This document shows positions 15,049 through 21,425 of a stretch of DNA of 64,000 nt, one piece after another (positions within the stretch are counted from its first letter, which is position 1; each line of letters opens with the position of its first letter). A program made the translations under genes and the position numbers. The notes below the pieces were generated by a model that did no database searches, was not told where the DNA came from, and was given only the letters and a program-made list of their open reading frames with translations. Source of the DNA: JAIBJN01 sp963839745 (GTDB taxonomy: Bacteria; Actinomycetota; Thermoleophilia; Gaiellales; Gaiellaceae); assembly GCA_963839745.1 (NCBI GenBank), contig CAWIWC010000018.1:62001-126000 (forward strand), read 5' to 3'.

Positions 15049-15361
15049 ATGTCTCAGGGCGCGGGCACGAAAGAGTCGCCGTGGGTACTGACGACGCCGC
15101 CCGGCAGCTCCGAGTACGAGATGTACCGGGACGAGTCGGCCGACCCGCCGGCGCTCGTCTGCGTCGTCGGGAAGACGACCCTCAGCTACCAGCTCCGGGC
15201 GCTCGACGAGCTCCACGCGATGCTGAAGGAGCACGGCGACTGGATGCTCTCGGGCAGGCGCGGACGAGCACAAGCCCGCGCCAAATCTCGGCAGCGCGGA
15301 CGAGCAGAAGCCCGCCGCCAAAGGCACCGTCGAGGCCTGGGCGCGCTCGCCCGAGAACTAG
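15049..15361 (+). pseudogene. Frameshifted small conserved-looking gene with 36-bp tandem duplication
   Basis: From ATG 15049 the frame reads a sensible protein (KESPWVLTTPPGSSEYEMYR, then PPALVCVVGKTTLSYQLRAL) up to KEHGDWML near 15250. After that it becomes Arg-rich nonsense and stops at 15378. If one G is removed from GGCAGGCGCGG (15253-15263), the frame continues as SGSADEHKPAPNLGSADEQK and PAAKGTVEAWARSPEN, ending at TAG 15361. The new frame exposes a 12-residue tandem repeat (GSADEHKPAPNL / GSADEQKPAAKG) from a 36-bp duplication (15261 and 15297). The repaired stop shares CTAG with truA, as other convergent genes here do. It is either a real indel or a sequencing error. Function unknown. 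Confidence 0.6.
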
Positions 15362-16077
15362 TAGTGCACTCGTTCTAGATACAGACCCCACGGCGGCGCG
15401 GTCGCGCCCGCTTCGTCGCGTGGGCGGCCCTCGAGCAGGCGCTCCATCGCCTCGGGGCCCTGCTCCAGCATCGTCCCGACCAGCGTGCGCACCATGTGGC
15501 GCAGGAAGCTGTCCGCGGTGATCGTGAACGACAGGACGTGCCCGTCGCGCCACCAGGCCGCTTCGCGCACGTTGCGGACGAAGGAATCGTGCTGCGTCTC
15601 CGTGGGCGTGAACGCCTTGAAGTCGTGCTCTCCGACCAGCAGCGCGGCCGAGGCCTCGAGCCCGGCCTCGTCGACGGGCCGCGGCCACCAGAGCGAGCGG
15701 CGCAGCTCGAGCGGCGAGTGCGTCTCCCGCCGCCAGACCCGGTAGCGGTACGAGCGCCCGGTCGCCGAGAAGCGCGCGTTGAACCCCTCCGGCGCCTCCT
15801 CGCTCGCCACGACGGCGACGTCGTCCGGCAGCACGCCGTTCAGCGCCTGCGCGGCACGCTCGGGCGGCGGCCCGCCGTCGGCGTCGAAGCTCGCCACCTG
15901 GCCCAGGGCGTGCACGCCCGCGTCGGTGCGGCCGGCAACGGCCAGCCCGTCCCAGCGCGGGTAGACGCGGTCGAGCGCCGCGCGCACTTCCCCCTCGACG
16001 GTACGCAGGCCGGGCTGGGCAGCCCAGCCGGAGAAGCCGGTCCCGTCGTACTCCAGCGCGAGCCTGACCGTCGGCAC
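15358..16077 (-). CDS. truA: tRNA pseudouridine synthase A
   Basis: 239 residues from GTG 16077 (MPTVRLALEYDGTGFSGW). The catalytic Asp lies in AGRTDAGVHALGQVASF, the TruA signature. ALNGVLPDDVAVV, FNARFSATGRSYRYRVW and the late SFLRHMVRTLVGTMLEQG are also diagnostic. It isomerises U38-U40 in the anticodon arm of many tRNAs. In many bacteria truA follows rplQ; here it is close by but in a separate unit, past the arsR operon. The promoter region contains a perfect 23-bp palindrome (16097-16119). TAGGGC ends 6 nt before the GTG and could be a -10. Confidence 0.96.
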   Translation of the reverse strand: MPTVRLALEYDGTGFSGWAAQPGLRTVEGEVRAALDRVYPRWDGLAVAGRTDAGVHALGQVASFDADGGPPPERAAQALNGVLPDDVAVVASEEAPEGFNARFSATGRSYRYRVWRRETHSPLELRRSLWWPRPVDEAGLEASAALLVGEHDFKAFTPTETQHDSFVRNVREAAWWRDGHVLSFTITADSFLRHMVRTLVGTMLEQGPEAMERLLEGRPRDEAGATAPPWGLYLERVHY

Positions 16078-16096
16078 GAGGAAGCCCTAAACCCTG

Positions 16097-16119
16097 CCAA
16101 GTAACAAAGTGTTACTTGG
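16097..16119. promoter_or_regulatory. Perfect 23-bp palindrome in the truA/arsR intergenic region
   Basis: CCAAGTAACA-AAG-TGTTACTTGG, 10-bp arms with no mismatch. It lies 20 bp upstream of the truA start and 17 bp before the TTGACA of the arsR promoter. No T-run follows on either strand, so an operator is more likely than a terminator. Its sequence differs from the GTAAG/CTTAC repeats at arsR. Confidence 0.5.
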
Positions 16120-16135
16120 GCTCTTCGCCGGCGGG

Positions 16136-16164
16136 TTGACAGGCTCCTTGGTAAGCGGTAACTT
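16136..16164 (+). promoter_or_regulatory. arsR promoter TTGACA-N17-TAACTT
   Basis: A consensus -35 TTGACA (16136-16141) and TAACTT (16159-16164) with a 17-bp spacer. The -10 lies inside the first GTAAG-N6-CTTAC repeat, so repressor binding there would block RNA polymerase. The start codon is only 10 nt past the -10. Confidence 0.65.
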
Positions 16165-16183
16165 ACGGTAAGTCATGGCTTAC
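16151..16183. promoter_or_regulatory. Twin operators GTAAG-N6-CTTAC
   Basis: Two identical-arm inverted repeats occur: 16151-16166 (covering the -10) and 16168-16183 (covering the ATG at 16175), 17 bp apart. Placement over the promoter and start of an ArsR-type gene strongly suggests autorepression. Recognition by this protein is inference. Confidence 0.55.
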
Positions 16184-16504
16184 GCAGACGCGATCCAGGC
16201 ACTCGGCGATCCTACGCGGCGGACCGTGTTCGAGCGGCTCCGCGAGGGCCCGCGCTCGGTGGGTGACCTGGCCCGCGGCCTCCCGGTCTCGCGGCCCGCC
16301 GTCTCGCAGCACCTTCGAGTCCTCAAGGAGGCGGGGCTCGTGCGGGAGCGGCGCGAGGGCACGCGCAACTACTACAGCGTCAACGGAGACGGCCTGGCCG
16401 ACCTCCGCGAGTACTTCGAGGGGTTCTGGGACGAAGCGCTGACGGCCTTCAAGGCCGCGGCGGAAAGCGAAGGAGGAAACGAGAATGAGCCAGAAGACGG
16501 ATGA
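16175..16504 (+). CDS. ArsR-family transcriptional repressor
   Basis: 109 residues. A winged helix-turn-helix is clear: ALGDPTRRTVFERLREGPRS, then VGDLARGLPVSRPAVSQHLR with the recognition helix and the wing REGTRNYYSVNGDGL. There are no Cys pairs in the helix-turn-helix, so it lacks the classical arsenic/cadmium site. It belongs to the subgroup paired with SRPBCC (AHSA1) proteins. It overlaps the downstream SRPBCC gene by 20 bp. The twin GTAAG-N6-CTTAC repeats indicate autoregulation. The ligand is unknown. Confidence 0.92.
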   Translation: MAYADAIQALGDPTRRTVFERLREGPRSVGDLARGLPVSRPAVSQHLRVLKEAGLVRERREGTRNYYSVNGDGLADLREYFEGFWDEALTAFKAAAESEGGNENEPEDG

Positions 16505-16946
16505 GCTCGCCGTGCGGCGGTCGATCGTCGTGCGTTGCACGCCCGAGCATGCGTTCCACGTCTACACGGAGCGGATGAACGACTGGTACCCGCTCGAGGG
16601 CCACTCCCTCTTCGACGACCCGAACGGAACCGTCGTCTGGGAGGGCCACGTCGGCGGCCGCGTCTACGAGCGCTCCACGAGCGGCGAGGAGGGCGTCTGG
16701 GGGACGATCATCGCCTGGGACCCGCCCAACCGGCTCACGATGACCTGGCACCCCGGCCGCGGCGAGGAGACGGCCCAGGAGCTCGACATCACCTTCACGG
16801 CGGAGGGCGACGGCACGCGCGTCGAGGTCGTCCACTCCGGCTGGGAGCGCATCGGGCCCGACTTCCGCGAGCGGATGGCCGGCTACCAGGAAGGCTGGGG
16901 CACCGTGCTCGACATCTTCGCGGACGAGGCCGCAAAGGAGGCCTGA
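16485..16946 (+). CDS. SRPBCC (AHSA1/START-like) domain protein
   Basis: 153 residues from ATG 16485, preceded by AAGGAGG. The helix-grip fold is recognisable from VRRSIVVRCTPEHAFHVYTE, a WYPLEGHSL segment, VWEGHVGGRVYERSTSGEEG, GTIIAWDPPNRLTMTWHPG and a terminal helix RERMAGYQEGWGTVLDIF. These proteins enclose a hydrophobic cavity for small ligands. Those encoded behind ArsR repressors are common in actinobacteria, but their ligands are mostly unknown. The gene is translationally coupled to arsR. Confidence 0.9.
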   Translation: MSQKTDELAVRRSIVVRCTPEHAFHVYTERMNDWYPLEGHSLFDDPNGTVVWEGHVGGRVYERSTSGEEGVWGTIIAWDPPNRLTMTWHPGRGEETAQELDITFTAEGDGTRVEVVHSGWERIGPDFRERMAGYQEGWGTVLDIFADEAAKEA

Positions 16947-16947
16947 G

Positions 16948-17154
16948 ATGCACCCCGACATCTCCCGTCAGCTCGCCGCCGAGCGCCTGGCCGGCTTCCA
17001 CCGGCAGGCCGAGGCCAACGTGCCGGCCGAGCTGCGCTCGGGGCCGCGCAGGCACCGCCTGCGAAGCGGCCTCCGGTCGGCTCTGGCTCCCGCTTACGCG
17101 CGCCGCGCGGCGGCGGGGGCCTCGGCGGCCACCGGGCGCCGCTCGGGCACGTAG
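16948..17154 (+). CDS. Small 68-residue protein at end of arsR operon
   Basis: ATG 16948 follows the SRPBCC stop by one base. The first 30 residues (MHPDISRQLAAERLAGFHRQ, then AEANVPAEL) look like a genuine amphipathic helix of a kind seen in small actinobacterial proteins. The rest is Arg/Ala-rich, and the last 61 bp overlap rplQ on the other strand. It could be a short peptide whose true end is earlier but drifted, or a chance extension. No family recognised. Confidence 0.45.
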   Translation: MHPDISRQLAAERLAGFHRQAEANVPAELRSGPRRHRLRSGLRSALAPAYARRAAAGASAATGRRSGT

Positions 17155-17504
17155 TCCACAAGCTCGAGATAGGCCATCTGGGCCGCGTCACCCTGGCGCG
17201 GCCCAAGCTTCACGACTCGCGTGTAGCCGCCGGGCCGGTCGGCGAAGCGGGGCGCGACCTCCGAGAAGAGCAGATGCGCGATGCCCTTCGAGCGGAGGAA
17301 CGCCACCGCCTGCCGGTGCGCGGCGACGTCGCCGCGCTTGCCCAGCGTGATCATCTGCTCGACGATCGGCCGCACTTCCTTGGCCTTGGCCTCGGTCGTC
17401 TTGATGCGGCCGTGCTCGATCAGCGCGGAGGCAAGGTTCGAGTAGAGCGCCTTGCGGTGGGCCGAGTCGCGGCCCAGCTTCCTGCCTGCGCGCCGATGCC
17501 TCAT
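17094..17504 (-). CDS. rplQ: Ribosomal protein bL17
   Basis: 136 residues. The N-terminus MRHRRAGRKLGRDSAHRKAL is diagnostic, followed by NLASALIEHGRIKTTEAKAK. The core ends at YLELVDYVP, and a ~17-residue Ala/Pro tail follows. bL17 is a large-subunit protein near the exit tunnel. It is the last gene of the minus-strand translation cluster; its start overlaps the rpoA stop by 4 bp (ATGA), so the two are coupled. Confidence 0.98.
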   Translation of the reverse strand: MRHRRAGRKLGRDSAHRKALYSNLASALIEHGRIKTTEAKAKEVRPIVEQMITLGKRGDVAAHRQAVAFLRSKGIAHLLFSEVAPRFADRPGGYTRVVKLGPRQGDAAQMAYLELVDYVPERRPVAAEAPAAARRA

Positions 17505-18460
17505 TCGTCCCTGAGCGTGAGGCCGTGGGCCTGGAGGGTCTCGCGGACCTCTTCGATCGACTTCTTGCCGAAGTTCGGGATCGCGGCGAGCTCGCTCTCC
17601 GTCTTGGAGACCAGGTCCCCGATCGTCTCGATGCCGACGCGCTTGAGGCAGTTGTAGCTGCGCACGCCAAGCTCGAGCTCCTCGATGGGGAAGTTCTCCA
17701 TCCCGTGCGCCTGGGGCGCCTCGGTCTCGGCCTCGGCGGTCTCGCCGAAGCCCTCGATCTTGTCGATGTCGGTGAAGATCGCGAGCTGGCGGATGAGGAT
17801 CTCGGCGGCCTCGGCGATCGAGTCGCGCGGGGCGACCGAGCCGTCCGTCGTCACGTCGAGCGTGAGCTTGTCGTAGTCGGTGCGCTGGCCGACGCGCGCC
17901 GCCTCGACCTCGTACGAGACCCGGCGAACGGGCGAGAAGATCGAGTCGACGGGGATGACGCCGATCGTGTGCTCGGGGCCGCGGTTGAGCTCGGCCGGGA
18001 CGTAGCCCCGCCCGCGCCCGATCGTCAGCGTGACCTCGAGCCGGCCCTTGTCGGAGAGGTTCGCGATCTCGAGGTCAGGGTTGAGGATCTCGAGGTCCGC
18101 GGGCGCCTCGATGTCGGAGGCCTTCACGACGCCCGGGCCCTTCTTCTCCAGCCGCACCTCCACCTCCGGGGACTCGCCGTGCAGGAGGCAGATGAGGCTC
18201 TTGAGGTTGAGGATGATGTCGGTCACGTCCTCGCGCACGCCCTTCAGGGTCGTGAACTCGTGCGCGACGCCCTCGATCTTCACGGACGTCACGGCCGCGC
18301 CCTCGAGCGAGGACAGGAGCACGCGCCGCAGCGAGTTGCCGAACGTGTAGCCGAAGCCGCGGTCGAGCGGCTCGATGACGAAGATTCCGCGCTCCTCGGT
18401 CACCTCTTCGTGCGTGATCCGGGGCACCTGAAATTCCATAAGCGACGTTCTGGTGGCCAT
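17501..18460 (-). CDS. rpoA: RNA polymerase alpha subunit
   Basis: 319 residues. The N-terminal dimerisation domain has FVIEPLDRGFGYTFGNSLRR and LLSSLEGAAVTSVKIEGV. An acidic linker (ETAEAETEAPQ) leads to the C-terminal domain with ELELGVRSYNCLKRVGIETI and a final IPNFGKKSIEEVRETLQAHG, which contacts UP elements and activators. It nucleates polymerase assembly. It sits between rpsD and rplQ as in the usual alpha operon. Confidence 0.99.
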   Translation of the reverse strand: MATRTSLMEFQVPRITHEEVTEERGIFVIEPLDRGFGYTFGNSLRRVLLSSLEGAAVTSVKIEGVAHEFTTLKGVREDVTDIILNLKSLICLLHGESPEVEVRLEKKGPGVVKASDIEAPADLEILNPDLEIANLSDKGRLEVTLTIGRGRGYVPAELNRGPEHTIGVIPVDSIFSPVRRVSYEVEAARVGQRTDYDKLTLDVTTDGSVAPRDSIAEAAEILIRQLAIFTDIDKIEGFGETAEAETEAPQAHGMENFPIEELELGVRSYNCLKRVGIETIGDLVSKTESELAAIPNFGKKSIEEVRETLQAHGLTLRDE

Positions 18461-18469
18461 GCTTCCTTT

Positions 18470-19090
18470 CTACTTCGAGTACAGCTCGACGATGAGCTGC
18501 TCCTGGACCGGCGTGTCGATGTCCGACCGGTCGGGGAGCTTCAAGACCTTGCCCGTGAGGTTGTCGTGGTCGGCCTGGAGCCAGGGTGAGACCGAGGCGG
18601 TCAGGTCGGTCGCGTCGCGCACGACCTGCTCGACCGGGCTGCCCTGCTTGAGGGCCACGACGTCGTCCGGCTTCACCTGGAAGCTCGGGATGTTCACCCG
18701 GCGGCCGTTGACCTGGAAGTGGCCGTGGCGGATGAGCTGGCGCGCCTGCGCGCGCGAGGCGGCGAAGCCGAGGCGGTAGACGACGTTGTCGAGGCGCGTC
18801 TCGAGCATGCGGAGAAGCTCCTCGCCCGTGATCCCCGACCGCTTCGCAGCCTTGTCGTAGTAGTTGCGGAACTGCTTCTCGAGCAGCCCGTAGTAGCGGC
18901 GCGCCTTCTGCTTCTCACGCAGCTGGAGCAGGTACTCCGACTGCTTGATCCGCCCGCGACCGTGCTCTCCCGGCGGGTAGCTGCGGCGCTCGACGGCGCA
19001 CTTCTCCGTCAGGCAGCGCTCGCCCTTGAGGAAGAGCTTCATGCCCTCGCGGCGGCACAGCTTGCACTTCGGTCCGAGTGGTCGGGCCAT
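18470..19090 (-). CDS. rpsD: Ribosomal protein uS4 (zinc-ribbon form)
   Basis: 206 residues from ATG 19090. The N-terminus carries a zinc site (CKLCRREG then CLTEKC), the C+ form of uS4. The S4 RNA-binding domain follows (METRLDNVV-type MLETRLDNVVYRLGFAASRA, RQLIRHGHFQVNGRRVNIPS). It is a primary 16S-binding protein and, in many bacteria, a feedback repressor of its operon. The start overlaps the rpsK stop by one base. Confidence 0.98.
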   Translation of the reverse strand: MARPLGPKCKLCRREGMKLFLKGERCLTEKCAVERRSYPPGEHGRGRIKQSEYLLQLREKQKARRYYGLLEKQFRNYYDKAAKRSGITGEELLRMLETRLDNVVYRLGFAASRAQARQLIRHGHFQVNGRRVNIPSFQVKPDDVVALKQGSPVEQVVRDATDLTASVSPWLQADHDNLTGKVLKLPDRSDIDTPVQEQLIVELYSK

Positions 19091-19491
19091 CAGACGCGCC
19101 TCCGCTTCTTGGGCCGGACGCCGTTGTGCGCCTGCGGCGAGACGTCGCGCACGCCGAGGATCTCGAGCCCGGCGGCCTGGAGCGAGCGGATCGCCGTCTC
19201 GCGGCCGGAGCCGGGGCCCTTGACGAAGACCTCCACCTTCTGGAGGCCGTGCTCCATGCCCTTCCGGGCGCAGGAGTCGGCGGTCACCTGGGCGGCGAAG
19301 GGCGTCGACTTGCGCGAGCCCTTGAAGCCGGCGGAGCCGGCGCTCTCCCACGCGATCACCGCGCCGTCCTTGTCGGTCAGCGTCACGATCGTGTTGTTGA
19401 AGGACGTCTTGATGTGTGCCTGGCCGATGGCGATGTTCTTCTTGACGCGACGGCGCGCACGGCCCTTGGACGGTCGACGAGGGGGCGCCAT
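19090..19491 (-). CDS. rpsK: Ribosomal protein uS11
   Basis: 133 residues. The characteristic core is KTSFNNTIVTLTDKDGAVIA, WESAGSAGFKGSRKSTPFAA, VKGPGSGRETAIRSLQAAGL and the basic C-terminus HNGVRPKKRRRV. It forms part of the 30S platform. The ATG at 19491 overlaps the rpsM stop (TAATG), giving coupled translation. Confidence 0.98.
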   Translation of the reverse strand: MAPPRRPSKGRARRRVKKNIAIGQAHIKTSFNNTIVTLTDKDGAVIAWESAGSAGFKGSRKSTPFAAQVTADSCARKGMEHGLQKVEVFVKGPGSGRETAIRSLQAAGLEILGVRDVSPQAHNGVRPKKRRRV

Positions 19492-19868
19492 TAGACCTTG
19501 GCCTTCTTGCCGCGCCCGACGGTCTTCTTCGGGCCCTTGCGCGTGCGGCCGTTGGTCTTCGTCCGCTGGCCGTTCACAGGCAGCCCGCGTCGATGGCGGA
19601 GGCCGCGGTAGGAGCCGATCTCCTGCAGGCGCTTGATCGCCTGGGAGCGCTCGCGCCGCAGCTCGCCCTCCACCTCGAGGTTCGAGTCGATGTAGCTGCG
19701 GAGCTTCGTGATCTCCTCGTCCGTGAGGTCGCGCACCTTCTCGTCGCTCGACAGCCCGAGCTCCGCGCACGTCTTGCGCGCGGTCGCCTGGCCGATTCCG
19801 TAGATGTACGTGAGCGCGATCTCGAGCCGCTTCTCACGGGGGAGGTTCACTCCGGCGATTCGTGCCAA
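19491..19868 (-). CDS. rpsM: Ribosomal protein uS13
   Basis: 125 residues. The N-terminus MARIAGVNLPREKRLEIALT is followed by YIYGIGQATA (helix-two-turns-helix). The basic C-terminal tail (GLRHRRGLPVNGQRTKTNGR, then TRKGPKKTVGRGKK) reaches the decoding-site tRNAs. It belongs to the 30S head and the B1 bridges. It lies 16 bp after rpmJ. Confidence 0.98.
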   Translation of the reverse strand: MARIAGVNLPREKRLEIALTYIYGIGQATARKTCAELGLSSDEKVRDLTDEEITKLRSYIDSNLEVEGELRRERSQAIKRLQEIGSYRGLRHRRGLPVNGQRTKTNGRTRKGPKKTVGRGKKAKV

Positions 19869-19884
19869 ATCCTTCTCCTAGCTC

Positions 19885-19998
19885 CTAGCCCTGCCGCTGC
19901 TTGTGCCGCGGGTTCGAGCAGATGACCAGCACTTTTCCGTGCCGCTTGATAACGCGGCAGCGGTCACACATCGGCTTTACGGACGGGCGTACCTTCAT
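19885..19998 (-). CDS. rpmJ: Ribosomal protein bL36
   Basis: 37 residues: MKVRPSVKPMCDRCRVIKRH, then GKVLVICSNPRHKQRQG. The zinc ligands are C11, C14, C27 and H32, the canonical C+ form. There is no Shine-Dalgarno sequence in front of its ATG (the 12 preceding bases are CCTGTTTTCCC-rich). It directly follows map, where infA would normally intervene. Confidence 0.97.
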   Translation of the reverse strand: MKVRPSVKPMCDRCRVIKRHGKVLVICSNPRHKQRQG

Positions 19999-20087
19999 GG
20001 GAAAACAGGGGTAAAGCGGCATCCACGCGAAAGCGCGGACGAGCCGCGAACGTGCATGGTAGCAGCAACGAGCCTCATTCCGGCTCG
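19999..20087 (-). promoter_or_regulatory. rpmJ leader: dyad over the map stop, TACCAT -10, short untranslated stretch
   Basis: On the minus strand CGAGCC-N7-GGCTCG (20087-20069) folds over the map stop codon. A TACCAT hexamer (20061-20056) follows, and then ~50 nt without an ORF that include a TCCGCG-CTTT-CGCG hairpin. A separate internal promoter for the rpmJ-rpsM-rpsK-rpsD-rpoA-rplQ unit is plausible. No known S4-type target is recognised by eye. Confidence 0.35.
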
Positions 20088-20830
20088 CTTTTCGTCAGCA
20101 CGAGCGGGCCGTTCTCGGTCACCGCGACGGTGTGCTCGAAATGCGCGGAGAGCGAGCCGTCGTCTGTCGAGATCGACCAGCGGTCTTCGGCCATCCAGAC
20201 ATCCGGGCCGCCGGCGTTGATCATGGGCTCGATCGCCAGCGTCATCCCCGGCTGCAGGAGCGGCCCTCCGCCCGGCTTGCCGAAGTTGGGCACCTGGGGC
20301 TCCTCGTGCATCGAGCGGCCGATGCCGTGCCCGACCAGCGACCGCACGACGGAGAAGCCGGCCTCCTCGGTCGTGCGCTGGACGGCGGCGGAGATGTCCT
20401 GGACGTGGTTGCCGGCGCGCGCCTCGGCGATGCCGGCCGAGAGCGCTGCCTGGCAGACGTCGAGCAGGCGCCGCGCGTCCGCGTCGACGTCACCGACGGG
20501 GAACGTGTACGCCGAATCCGCCACGAAGCCGTCGAGCGTCACACCCACGTCGACCGAGATGAGGTCGCCCGTGTCCAGACGGTACGAGCCGGGGATCCCG
20601 TGGACGACCATCGAGTTCGGCGACGTGCAGATGGCGGCGGGGAAGCCGCGGTAGCCCTTGAACGTCGGGACGCCGCCCTCGGAGCGGATGTACTCCTCGG
20701 CGGCCTCGTCGAGCTCGGCGGTCGTCACGCCGGGCTTTGCGAGCTCGCCCAGCTTCCGAAGCGTCTCGGCGACGACGCGGCCGGCCCGGCCCATCGTGGC
20801 GATCTCGTCGTTGGACTTGCGGACGATCAC
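20075..20830 (-). CDS. map: Methionine aminopeptidase, type I
   Basis: 251 residues from GTG 20830. Metal ligands are visible: Asp in ISVDVGV, Asp in VADSAYTF, His in VGHGIGRSMHEEPQVPN, Glu in TLAIEPM and Glu in FEHTVAVT. It removes the initiator Met from nascent proteins in the cytosol. It lacks the N-terminal SH3-binding extension of some actinobacterial paralogues. Its start overlaps the adk stop (GTGA), as is common in this cluster. Confidence 0.97.
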   Translation of the reverse strand: MIVRKSNDEIATMGRAGRVVAETLRKLGELAKPGVTTAELDEAAEEYIRSEGGVPTFKGYRGFPAAICTSPNSMVVHGIPGSYRLDTGDLISVDVGVTLDGFVADSAYTFPVGDVDADARRLLDVCQAALSAGIAEARAGNHVQDISAAVQRTTEEAGFSVVRSLVGHGIGRSMHEEPQVPNFGKPGGGPLLQPGMTLAIEPMINAGGPDVWMAEDRWSISTDDGSLSAHFEHTVAVTENGPLVLTKSEPE

Positions 20831-21417
20831 GAGCTCGCCTGCTCGGTCGCGGAGAGCACCTGCTGCACCTCGGCGAATACGTCCTCGACGGACCTGTCGG
20901 CATGGATGGGGACGAGCAGGTCGCGCGCGCGGTAGTACTCGACGAGCGGCTCGGTCTGCCGGTGGTAGACATCGAGGCGGTGCTGCACCAGGTCCGGGGC
21001 GTCGTCGCTGCGGCCCTCGACCGACGCGCGCCCGAGGAGCCGCTCGCCGGCCATCTCGTCCGGCAGCTCGAAGTCGAGCACGACGCTGAGCTCGCCGCGG
21101 TCGATCCCGGAGAGGACGCGGTCGAGCGCCTCCGCCTGCGCGAGCGTGCGCGGGAATCCGTCGAGGACGAAGCCGCGGGCCGTGTCGTCCTGGGCCAGCC
21201 GAGCGCGCACGATCTCGGTCGTGAGCTCGTCCGGGACGAGGTCGCCGGCGTCGATGACCGAGTTGACCTTCTGCCCCAGCTCGGTGCCCGCCGCGCACTC
21301 GGCGCGAAAGATGTCGCCGGTGTTGATGTGCGGGATGCCGGCGTCCTTGGCGATGAGCTTGCCCTGGGTGCCCTTGCCGGCCCCGGGAGGGCCGAGGATG
21401 ACGATGTTCAGAGGCAC
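20827..21417 (-). CDS. adk: Adenylate kinase (short LID form)
   Basis: 196 residues from GTG 21417. The P-loop is ILGPPGAGKGTQ; other motifs are HINTGDIFR, GFVLDGFPRTLAQAEAL and RLDVYHRQTEPLVEYY. The LID is the short loop (GRASVEGRSDDAPD) rather than the ~30-residue zinc or non-zinc lid, which accounts for the reduced length and is common in actinobacteria. It interconverts ATP+AMP and 2 ADP. The start lies 8 bp after the secY stop, so the two are coupled. Confidence 0.97.
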   Translation of the reverse strand: MPLNIVILGPPGAGKGTQGKLIAKDAGIPHINTGDIFRAECAAGTELGQKVNSVIDAGDLVPDELTTEIVRARLAQDDTARGFVLDGFPRTLAQAEALDRVLSGIDRGELSVVLDFELPDEMAGERLLGRASVEGRSDDAPDLVQHRLDVYHRQTEPLVEYYRARDLLVPIHADRSVEDVFAEVQQVLSATEQASS

Positions 21418-21425
21418 CGGGGCTA

